Below, one piece after another: positions 1-6,170 of a stretch of DNA of 6,170 nucleotides. Position numbers and translations under genes: made by a program. Location: positions 1 to 6,170 of the forward strand of contig CAMDKN010000081.1 of assembly GCA_945901035.1 (NCBI GenBank), in the 5' to 3' direction. The notes beneath the pieces were generated by a model, which did no database searches, had not been told where the DNA came from, and saw nothing but the letters and a program-made list of their open reading frames with translations. Every line of letters starts with the position of its first letter. Position 1 is the first letter of the stretch. The DNA is from Gulosibacter massiliensis (GTDB lineage Bacteria > Actinomycetota > Actinomycetes > Actinomycetales > Microbacteriaceae).

Positions 1-224
1 GGTGGCTTGTTCTTGTTGCGACCAGCGGGACGCCCGGTGGTCGGTGAGTCAATCAATTCGGGGATTTGATCGTCGGGCACATCCGCCACGTAGTGACGGA
101 CGGTTTCATTACCCTCGGCGTCCCAATAGGACACCGCGACACGTTCCGCGTGGTTACCGTGATCGTGCTCCCCCATGGGGCCAGAACCCACACGCGTTCC
201 TCGAATTGCGCTTCCCCCTGCCAC
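1..224 (-). CDS. rbpA: RNA polymerase-binding protein RbpA, N-terminal part (partial)
   Basis: The first 74 codons are in the window; the rest lies beyond position 1. The start is GTG at 224-222, with AGGGG at 230-234 five bases upstream, 8 bases after secG. The protein opens with a glycine/serine-rich tail and IRGTRVGSGPMG, the conserved RbpA N-terminal tail. A core follows with ERVAVSYWDAEGNETVRHYV at 27-46 and IPELIDSPTTGRPAGRNKNK at 54-73. RbpA is an actinobacterial accessory factor that binds the housekeeping sigma factor and RNA polymerase core and stabilises the open promoter complex. The sigma-interacting helix is expected in the missing C-terminus. Zinc-type RbpA proteins such as that of Streptomyces have cysteines in the core; no cysteine occurs in the visible part, and SPTTG stands where a CxxCG motif would be. 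A start at the later ATG (176) would remove the conserved tail, so GTG is preferred. The gene position after secG supports the call. Confidence 0.85.
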   Translation of the reverse strand, partial: MAGGSAIRGTRVGSGPMGEHDHGNHAERVAVSYWDAEGNETVRHYVADVPDDQIPELIDSPTTGRPAGRNKNKP

Positions 225-232
225 GGTGACCC

Positions 233-481
233 CTAGACCAATTCGAATCGGGTGAACAGGCCTATCGCCACCACGGAGAGGACCCAGATGATCGCAATGA
301 CAATCGTGAGGCGATTGAGGTTACGCTCTGCGACACCGCTCGAGCCCAGTGTCGAGGACACTCCACCCCCGAACATGTCCGAGAGCCCGCCGCCACGGCC
401 GCGGTGAAGAAGAATCGTCATCGTCAACATGATGCTGGTGACCGCCAGGATGACCTGGACTGTGATGTAAAGAATTTCCAT
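233..481 (-). CDS. secG: Preprotein translocase subunit SecG
   Basis: This 82-residue protein has the SecG layout of two transmembrane helices, at about residues 5-25 and 57-77. A glycine-rich loop links them, with the family signature RGRGGGLSDMFGGG at 27-40 and a following SSGVAERNLNRLT at 47-59. SecG is the small non-essential partner of SecY and SecE in the inner-membrane export channel and assists SecA-driven translocation. The start is ATG with AGGA 5 bases upstream, 12 bases after the tpiA stop. The TAG stop overlaps the likely ribosome binding site of rbpA. A secG directly behind the glycolytic trio is a common actinobacterial arrangement with no obvious functional tie to glycolysis. 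In corynebacteria ppc lies between tpi and secG; here it does not. Confidence 0.95.
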   Translation of the reverse strand: MEILYITVQVILAVTSIMLTMTILLHRGRGGGLSDMFGGGVSSTLGSSGVAERNLNRLTIVIAIIWVLSVVAIGLFTRFELV

Positions 482-493
482 GATTGTCCTAGT

Positions 494-1279
494 TTAGGCG
501 ATGACGTGCCGTGGGAACTGCACAATTTTTGCGAATTCTTCTGCGTCGAGGCTTGCCCCTCCGACGAGCGCGCCGTCGATGTCTTTCTCTCGCACGAAGG
601 ACGCGATGTTTCCCGACTTCACGCTGCCGCCGTACAACACTCGTGTGGACGCCGCGGCGTCTGTGGACATCTCCCGACCAATGACACCGCGTAGCGCGGC
701 ACAAACGTCTTGCGCCTGTGCTGGGCTTGCCGCCTTCCCGGATCCGATTGCCCACACGGGTTCGTACGCCACCACAATTTCGGCGTCGGCCGGGATGGCA
801 CGAAGAGCAGCGGTGAGCTGCGTCACGGGGACCGCGCTGGGACCGAACTTCTCCAGGTCTTCCGCGGTTTCCCCGACACAAATCACCGGAACGAGTCCGT
901 GTTTCAGCGCGGCGAGAACTTTTGCCGCGACGATCTCGTCGTTTTCGTGGTGGTCCTGTCGGCGCTCCGAGTGCCCCACGATCACATAGGTGCACCCGAG
1001 TTTTTTGAGGAACAGCGCCGAGATATCCCCGGTGTGCGCGCCCTCATCGTGCGGAGAAAGATCCTGTCCACCGAAGGCAAAGGCGAGTCCGTCGCTATCG
1101 ATGAGCGTCTGAACCGACCGGATGTCGGTGAACGGAGGAAAAAACGCGACGTCAACGTCCGTTACAGGAAATTTCGCGTCCTTGAGGATCCACGAGATCT
1201 TCTGCACGAACGCGATTGCGCGCATGTGGTCGAAGTTCATCTTCCAGTTTCCAGCGATGAGGGGCTTCCGCGCTACCAT
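494..1279 (-). CDS. tpiA: Triosephosphate isomerase
   Basis: This 261-residue TIM-barrel enzyme interconverts dihydroxyacetone phosphate and glyceraldehyde-3-phosphate, supplying the substrate of GAPDH encoded two genes upstream. All catalytic residues are visible: Asn11 and Lys13 in GNWKMN, His103 in VGHSERR, and Glu173 in AYEPVWAIGSGK. The residues after Glu173 form the flexible loop that closes over the substrate. LYGGSVKSGN at 215-224 binds the phosphate, and GALVGGASL at 236-244 is the last barrel strand region. Length and order are typical, with a normal short C-terminal extension. The start is ATG at 1279, overlapping the end of pgk by 7 bases (ATGGTAG), with a consensus GGAGGT at 1286-1291 inside the last pgk codons. 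The TAA stop is 12 bases before secG. It belongs to one operon with gap and pgk. Confidence 0.97.
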   Translation of the reverse strand: MVARKPLIAGNWKMNFDHMRAIAFVQKISWILKDAKFPVTDVDVAFFPPFTDIRSVQTLIDSDGLAFAFGGQDLSPHDEGAHTGDISALFLKKLGCTYVIVGHSERRQDHHENDEIVAAKVLAALKHGLVPVICVGETAEDLEKFGPSAVPVTQLTAALRAIPADAEIVVAYEPVWAIGSGKAASPAQAQDVCAALRGVIGREMSTDAAASTRVLYGGSVKSGNIASFVREKDIDGALVGGASLDAEEFAKIVQFPRHVIA

Positions 1280-2483
1280 CCGAGTACCTCCAGTCCGGGC
1301 AGTGACTTTCCTTCGAGGAATTCTAGGCTTGCGCCGCCGCCAGTTGAAATGTGTCCGAAGGACGAGTCGGGGAACCCGAACGCCCGCACCGCCGCCGCTG
1401 AATCGCCGCCGCCGACCACACCGAGCCCGTCCATCTCGGTGAGCGCCGTGGCAACCGCTCGCGTGCCCGCCGCGAACGCCGCCATTTCGAAGACGCCCAT
1501 TGGGCCATTCCAGAAGACGGTTCGGGACGAACGGATCAGATCGGCGAACCGCCGTGATGTATCGGGTCCGATGTCGAGCCCCACACCGGACGCTCCGTAG
1601 GGAGTGTCCTCCATCGCGTCACTCGAGGTGACCGTGACGTCGGCGTCGGCAGCGAACGTGTTAGCGACGACGATGTCGGTGGGCAGGATTACCCCCACAC
1701 CCAATTTCTGCGCTGTTTCGAGATAGCCGCGAACGGTGTCGAGTCGGTCGACTTCGCAGAGCGATGCGCCGACTCGGTGTCCCTGCGCGGCAAGGAACGT
1801 GAACACCATGCCGCCACCGATGAGCAGGCGGTCGATGCGGGGAAGAAGATGTTCGATCACACCCAGTTTGTCCGACACCTTCGATCCGCCCAGAACGACA
1901 GTGTACGGGCGTGCTGCGTCGGTGGTGAGTCGGTGCAAAATATCGGTTTCGGTCGCCACCAGAAGACCAGCCGAACTCGGAACGATACGTGCCGCGTCGT
2001 ATACGCTGGCGTGCTTCCGATGAACTACCCCGAACCCGTCCGAAACGAGCAGGTCCACTCCGGTCGTGAGTTGTGTGGCGAACTCTAGGCGATCCGACTC
2101 GGCCGCCGAGGTCTCTCGGGCGTCGAACCGCAGGTTCTCGAGAACCAGTACTTCTCCCGGCACCAGTGCTCGTCGGCGCGCGTCGGCGTCCGGTCCGACC
2201 GTGTCCCGTGCGAAATGGACGGGAACGGTGAGTAATTCGCCCAGGCGCCTGGCCACGGGTTCGAGTGACCATGTGGAATCGACCACACCGTCGGGACGGC
2301 CGAGGTGTGACATCACGATGACGGCAGCGCCCGCACGAATCAGGTACTCAAGGGTCGGCAGCGACGCTCGGATGCGACCGTCGTCAGCAATCACGGCGTT
2401 CGAGAAGGGAACATTGAAATCACTCCGGACGAGAACAGTTTTTCCGGTGAGGTCGCCCGTCGATTGGAGTGTTCGCAGCGACA

Positions 2484-2484
<1 letters not shown>
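1273..2484 (-). CDS. pgk: Phosphoglycerate kinase
   Basis: This 403-residue protein is a full two-domain phosphoglycerate kinase. It transfers the phosphate of 1,3-bisphosphoglycerate to ADP and so makes ATP in lower glycolysis. The N-terminal substrate domain shows RSDFNVP at 20-26, Arg39 in GRIRASLPT, SHLGRP at 59-64, LENLRF at 115-120 and DGFGVVHRKHAS at 149-160. The nucleotide domain shows VVLGGSKVSDK at 196-206, GGGMVFTFL at 223-231, WNGPMGVFE at 325-333, GGGDSAAAV at 358-366 and STGGGASLEFLEG at 380-392. The chosen ATG at 2484 overlaps the gap stop as TAATG. An in-frame start 19 codons upstream would add a basic stretch that lies inside gap and matches no PGK, so it is rejected. No Shine-Dalgarno is visible before the ATG, which suggests translational coupling to gap. 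The 3' end overlaps tpiA by 7 bases. Confidence 0.97.
1286..1291 (-). promoter_or_regulatory. Strong ribosome binding site of tpiA inside pgk
   Basis: The minus strand reads GGAGGT, 6 bases before the tpiA ATG, a near-perfect Shine-Dalgarno. It is embedded in the final pgk codons (LEVLGW), so the C-terminal PGK residues double as the tpiA initiation region. It contrasts with pgk, which has no such site. Confidence 0.8.
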
Positions 2485-3499
<1,015 letters not shown>

Positions 3500-3518
3500 A
3501 CGGGATGTTGAAGTGGGC

Positions 3519-3554
3519 AAAACAAAAGTAACGCGCCAACAGCGGCAACGTTAC
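3519..3554 (-). terminator. Rho-independent terminator after sodA
   Basis: Read on the minus strand, GTAACG (3554-3549) pairs perfectly with CGTTAC (3533-3528). Inside this outer stem, GCC pairs with GGC around a GCTGTT loop, with a small asymmetric internal bulge (TT against G). The second arm is followed immediately by TTTTGTTTT (3527-3519). A stem ending in a T-rich run, starting 4 bases after the sodA stop, is a classic intrinsic terminator pointing the same way as the genes. Its stem is moderate rather than very GC-rich, so it may be leaky. It separates sodA from gap and leaves 30 bases before the gap start codon. Confidence 0.8.
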
Positions 3555-3558
3555 CTAT

Positions 3559-4185
3559 CTACGACAATAGCAAAATTGCCGACGAGTGCGCGCGCGCGGC
3601 GGCGAATCGCTCCGCAACGTTGTCCCAATTGACAATGTTCCAGAATGCCTTCACGTAATCGGCCTTGACGTTTTGATAGTCGAGGTAAAAAGCGTGTTCC
3701 CACATGTCAAGCTGCAGAAGCGGAGTTGTTCCCTGAGCCGTGTTGGCCTGCTGATCGAACAACTGCTGGATGATGAGCCGCGAACCGACCGGATCCCACG
3801 ACAAAATGCCCCAGCCACTTCCCTGAATTCCGAGGCTGGCCGCCGAGAAATGTGCCGCGAAAGCGTCAAACGACCCGAAAAATTCGTCAATCGCCGCGGA
3901 CAATTCTCCGCTGGGTCGTTCGGCCGCATTCGGGGCGAGATTTGTCCAGAAAATCGAGTGGTTGATATGCCCACCGAGGTGGAACGCCAAATCCTTTTCG
4001 AGCTTGTTGATGGCACCGAACGAATTAGCGGCACGGGCCTCTTCCATTTGTTCGAGAGCCGCATTCGCTCCGGCGACATAGGCCGCGTGGTGCTTGGAGT
4101 GGTGCAACTCCATAATCCGCGCCGAGATGTGCGGTTCGAGAGCCGCATAATCGTAGGTCAATTCGGGAAGAGTGTAGACGGGCAT
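3559..4185 (-). CDS. sodA: Superoxide dismutase (Mn/Fe family, probably Mn)
   Basis: This 208-residue protein is a full-length Mn/Fe superoxide dismutase that converts superoxide to oxygen and hydrogen peroxide in the cytoplasm; no signal peptide is visible. By alignment to known SODs the four metal ligands are present: His28 in MELHHSKHH, His76 in GGHINHSIFW, and Asp160 and His164 in LDMWEHAFYLDY. Tyr36 is the active-site gateway tyrosine. The GGH context before His76 and Gln145, at the position where the iron enzyme of Mycobacterium tuberculosis carries His145, point to manganese; metal choice from sequence alone is only suggestive. The ATG is well supported by GAAAGGA at 4191-4197, 5 bases upstream. 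The gene lies 27 bases after whiA, so it may be read from the whiA transcript or from a promoter in the whiA 3' end; I see no convincing one. A strong terminator begins 4 bases after its stop. The sod gene at this locus is an accessory to the conserved whiA-gap order. Confidence 0.96.
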   Translation of the reverse strand: MPVYTLPELTYDYAALEPHISARIMELHHSKHHAAYVAGANAALEQMEEARAANSFGAINKLEKDLAFHLGGHINHSIFWTNLAPNAAERPSGELSAAIDEFFGSFDAFAAHFSAASLGIQGSGWGILSWDPVGSRLIIQQLFDQQANTAQGTTPLLQLDMWEHAFYLDYQNVKADYVKAFWNIVNWDNVAERFAAARAHSSAILLLS

Positions 4186-4190
4186 GGTGA

Positions 4191-4197
4191 TCCTTTC
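4191..4197 (-). promoter_or_regulatory. Ribosome binding site of sodA
   Basis: The minus strand reads GAAAGGA, 5 bases before the sodA ATG. It lies in the 27-base whiA-sodA gap and fixes the start, because the protein N-terminus (PVYTLPELTYDY) is also the conserved SOD beginning. Confidence 0.75.
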
Positions 4198-4212
4198 GGT
4201 CGGGTGTATCGA

Positions 4213-5187
4213 TTAGTCGTCGAGCAGTGGTATTCCATCCGAGGTGGAGGGAATGCCCAAATCGGTCGCCTTTTTATCTGCCATCGCGAGCAATCGTCGA
4301 ATACGACCGGCGACGGCGTCCTTGGTCATGACCGGAGTCGCGAAATGGCCCAACTCGTCCAGGCTCGCTTCGCGGTTATCCAGTCGAAGTCGTCCGGCAT
4401 ACGCCAAATGGTCAGGTATCCCCTCGCCGAGGATCTCAAAAGCGCGCTCCACTCGCGCACAGGCAGCCACTGCGGCTTGCGCGCTCCGTCGCAGGTTCGC
4501 GTCGTCGAAGTTGACGAGGCGATTGGCGTTCGCCCGCACTTCACGAGTCGCTCGTGCTTCGTTCCACTTGTCAAGGCTGGTGGCGGCGCCCATATAGGTG
4601 AGGAAGGACGAAATCGCGTCGGCGTCGCGAATTACTACGCGGAAGCCGCCGCGCACGTCGCGGGTTTTGGCGCTGATTCCGCAACGATTGCAGGCCCCGA
4701 CCAGGGCCATCGCCGCTTCGTTGGTCGGAGCCGCGATTTCAATGATTTGGCTTCGGCCAGGATCCGACACGACCCCGCGGGCGAGGAATGCGCCGCGCAG
4801 CACACCGACCAGATCTCCGACAGGAGAAGTAGTCACCTTGTTGGGCAATCCGCGAACCGGCCGCCGACGGGTATCGACAAGCCCGGTGTGGAGTGCGAGT
4901 TGGTCGGCTCCGTTGGTGAAGAGCACCCGAATCGTCTCAAATTTTCTGTTCGCGTTGGCGGGCACGGTTTTCGCGGTTGATTGAACGCCGAGTAGCGTGT
5001 GCGCGAGTTGGCGGGCGCGCTGAGCGGCCCCCGCGTGATCCAGTTCGATCTCGACCGCGAGTTTGCCGCCCACCACGTGCAGGCCACCGCCGAAACGCAA
5101 GAGCGTAGTCAGTTCAACGAGCCGGGTCGAAGGGGCAGCGTCGGGGAGACCGAGCACCTCATCTTTGACCGTTGTCGTCAGTGACAT
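4213..5187 (-). CDS. whiA: WhiA DNA-binding transcriptional regulator
   Basis: This 324-residue protein matches the full WhiA architecture. The N-terminal half resembles a LAGLIDADG homing endonuclease that has lost catalysis, with RGAFLARGVV at 131-140 as the family landmark. The motif REVRANANRLVNFDDANLRR at 215-234 leads into a C-terminal helix-turn-helix region, LRLDNREASLDELG at 267-280 and AVAGRIRRLL at 291-300. In Streptomyces WhiA works with WhiB to switch on sporulation septation genes such as ftsZ and ftsK. In non-sporulating actinobacteria it is retained and probably links growth to division and chromosome segregation. The start is ATG; an AGAAGGA Shine-Dalgarno at 5198-5204 abuts the rapZ stop and sits 10 bases upstream, slightly farther than usual. 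The gene follows rapZ by 17 bases and precedes sodA by 27 bases, so co-transcription with rapZ is likely. Nothing in it looks truncated or frameshifted. Confidence 0.95.
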   Translation of the reverse strand: MSLTTTVKDEVLGLPDAAPSTRLVELTTLLRFGGGLHVVGGKLAVEIELDHAGAAQRARQLAHTLLGVQSTAKTVPANANRKFETIRVLFTNGADQLALHTGLVDTRRRPVRGLPNKVTTSPVGDLVGVLRGAFLARGVVSDPGRSQIIEIAAPTNEAAMALVGACNRCGISAKTRDVRGGFRVVIRDADAISSFLTYMGAATSLDKWNEARATREVRANANRLVNFDDANLRRSAQAAVAACARVERAFEILGEGIPDHLAYAGRLRLDNREASLDELGHFATPVMTKDAVAGRIRRLLAMADKKATDLGIPSTSDGIPLLDD

Positions 5188-5204
5188 CCCAGTGGAGTCC
5201 TTCT

Positions 5205-6074
5205 CTATTCGCGACCGATATCGCGGTGTTTGCGGGTGACCGCCACCCCCGGCATCTGCTCAAGGCGGCGAGCAAGCTCTTCCGTGATTGCGACACTGCG
5301 ATGCTTGCCTCCTGTACATCCTATTGCGATGGTGGCGTGGCGCTTATTTTCGCGGACGTATCCGCGCAGCGTCGCACCGAGCATCAACACCAACCCGTCG
5401 AGGTACACGTCGACATCCGTCTGTGACAGAACGAATGCGGATACGTCGGGGTGCAATCCGTTTTCGTGTCGAAGGTTCTCGGTCCAAAACGGGTTCGGCA
5501 AAAATCGGACATCACCGACGATGTCCGCATCGGCGGGGAGTCCGTGTTTGAAGCCGAACGATTCGATCACGACGTTCACATCGGCACTGTCGTCCGAACG
5601 AAAACTGTCGTAGACGAGTGTGGTGGTCTGGTGGACGTTGAGTCCTGTCGTGTCGACCACGACGTCCGAAATCCCGCGAAGTGTTTCCAATCGTGCGCGC
5701 TCGCGCTGAATGCCGTCAATCAGTGTTCCTTTTTCCTGCAGGGGATGTGGTCGGCGGACGCTCTCAAACCGTTTAATCAGTTCCGCATCGGTAGCGTCGA
5801 GAAAAAGCACGCGAACCGTTGCCCGACGGCGCAACGATTCGATTATCGGCGCGAGTTCTTCGACGCTGTCTCCGCCGCGCACATCAATCACGACGGCCAG
5901 GCGGTTCATCGTTCCCCCATCGGCGACGGCAAGGTCAACCAATGACGGCAACAACAGCGACGGGAGGTTATCAATCACGCGCCACCCGGCGTCTTCGAGA
6001 GCGTTTCCTGCAGTGGATCGCCCCGCGCCCGACATGCCCGTGACAATGATGATGTGTGCGACGTTCGCGCTCAT
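5205..6074 (-). CDS. rapZ: RapZ/YvcJ family P-loop nucleotide-binding protein (RNase adapter)
   Basis: This 289-residue protein has the usual RapZ length. A Walker A loop GMSGAGRST lies at residues 13-21, and a Walker B-like strand VVIDVRGG at 61-68. The family signature SFGFKHGLP is at 172-180, followed by VRFLPNPFW at 189-197. The C-terminal motif GCTGGKHRSV at 252-261 precedes the ending RKHRDIGRE. In E. coli RapZ senses glucosamine-6-phosphate through its C-terminal domain and guides RNase E to the small RNA GlmZ. In Gram-positive bacteria the homologue YvcJ binds and hydrolyses nucleotides and its role is less clear, so the RNase-adapter role is a family name rather than something shown here. 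The ATG lies 12 bases after the uvrC stop with only a weak GGA upstream, and no better start precedes the P-loop. The whiA start follows the stop after 17 bases, indicating an operon. yvcK, often found between rapZ and whiA, is absent here. Confidence 0.95.
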   Translation of the reverse strand: MSANVAHIIIVTGMSGAGRSTAGNALEDAGWRVIDNLPSLLLPSLVDLAVADGGTMNRLAVVIDVRGGDSVEELAPIIESLRRRATVRVLFLDATDAELIKRFESVRRPHPLQEKGTLIDGIQRERARLETLRGISDVVVDTTGLNVHQTTTLVYDSFRSDDSADVNVVIESFGFKHGLPADADIVGDVRFLPNPFWTENLRHENGLHPDVSAFVLSQTDVDVYLDGLVLMLGATLRGYVRENKRHATIAIGCTGGKHRSVAITEELARRLEQMPGVAVTRKHRDIGRE

Positions 6075-6086
6075 GATGTGTCCAGC

Positions 6087-6170
6087 CTACTCGGGGGCTT
6101 CCGGGCGGTTGAGTGAGTCGATGATTCGCGACGCCGTGTCCAGCCCAATTCCCGGTACCGCCAGCAAATC
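6087..6170 (-). CDS. uvrC: UvrABC excinuclease subunit C, C-terminal end (partial)
   Basis: Only the last 27 codons and a TAG stop are in the window; the gene runs in from beyond position 6170. The visible residues begin DLLAVPGIGLDTASRII and end NRPEAPE. The PGIG core followed by a short amphipathic helix is the second hairpin of a helix-hairpin-helix DNA-binding domain, which sits at the extreme C-terminus of UvrC. UvrC makes the dual incision in nucleotide excision repair after UvrAB has located the lesion, and its HhH domain binds DNA near the damage. The assignment rests on this HhH motif plus the well-known uvrC-rapZ-whiA order in Actinobacteria and Firmicutes. The stop lies 12 bases before the rapZ start, so the two genes are probably co-transcribed. 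Other HhH proteins could end similarly, but the neighbour makes uvrC by far the best reading. Confidence 0.85.
   Translation of the reverse strand, partial: DLLAVPGIGLDTASRIIDSLNRPEAPE

Noticed and set aside
2..229. A 75-codon plus-strand frame at the left edge.
   Set aside because: It is antisense to rbpA, whose minus-strand product has the conserved RbpA tail, and it has an Arg/Pro-rich shadow-type composition.
482..493. Absence of ppc between tpiA and secG.
   Set aside because: ppc at this site is a corynebacterial arrangement; a direct tpiA-secG junction is common in other actinobacteria and is not evidence of a deletion.
489..995. A 168-codon minus-strand frame overlapping tpiA in another frame.
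   Set aside because: Extremely Arg-rich out-of-frame reading of tpiA; the tpiA frame carries all catalytic residues.
710..1600. A 296-codon open frame on the plus strand opposite tpiA and pgk.
   Set aside because: Antisense to two full-length glycolytic genes; the composition (rich in Arg, Pro, Ser) is that of a shadow frame and no family is recognisable.
4232..4260. A possible sodA promoter in the whiA 3' end: TTGGGC, 17-base spacer, TGGAAT.
   Set aside because: Spacing is ideal and the distance to the sodA ATG is sensible, but only about half the bases match each consensus hexamer, which is expected by chance in this length of sequence.
3586..4980. A 464-codon open frame on the plus strand opposite sodA and whiA.
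   Set aside because: It is antisense to two clearly real genes with intact catalytic or family motifs, runs straight across the whiA-sodA gap, lacks recognisable domains and has no convincing ribosome site. Long antisense frames are common in GC-rich coding DNA.

Overview
The window is an ordinary, almost gap-free stretch of an actinobacterial chromosome. All ten recognisable protein genes lie on the minus strand, so transcription runs from high to low coordinates. Gene order in that direction is uvrC (3' end only), rapZ, whiA, sodA, gap, pgk, tpiA, secG, rbpA (5' part only). WhiA, RbpA and the gap-pgk-tpiA-secG order are hallmarks of Actinobacteria. The superoxide dismutase gene between whiA and gap, the cysteine-free form of RbpA and the direct tpiA-secG junction fit Microbacteriaceae or a close relative best. 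That family assignment is an inference from gene order and protein style, not from a search. Base composition looks moderately GC-rich by eye, without the extreme GC of streptomycetes.

Layout: 6170-6087 is the tail of uvrC (excinuclease subunit C). 6074-5205 is rapZ (P-loop RNase adapter/nucleotide-binding protein) and 5187-4213 is whiA (sporulation/division-type transcription factor). 4185-3559 is sodA (Mn/Fe superoxide dismutase), followed at 3554-3519 by a good rho-independent terminator hairpin. 3488-2484 is gap, 2484-1273 is pgk, 1279-494 is tpiA and 481-233 is secG. 224-1 is the N-terminal part of rbpA. No intergenic stretch exceeds about 70 bases.

Function: the terminator splits the window into two likely transcription units. 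The upstream unit holds DNA repair, RapZ/WhiA regulation and oxidative defence. The downstream unit is the lower-glycolysis operon gap-pgk-tpiA, which is translationally coupled (1-nt overlap gap/pgk, 7-nt overlap pgk/tpiA). It continues into secG (a protein-export channel subunit) and rbpA (an RNA polymerase accessory factor). How gap is transcribed past the terminator is the main open point, because only 30 bases separate its T-tract from the gap start codon.

I found no mobile element, CRISPR array, RNA gene, recognisable riboswitch or new defence-like system. The long plus-strand reading frames are antisense shadows of the genes above. The observations worth a second look are modest and concern regulation and gene order.
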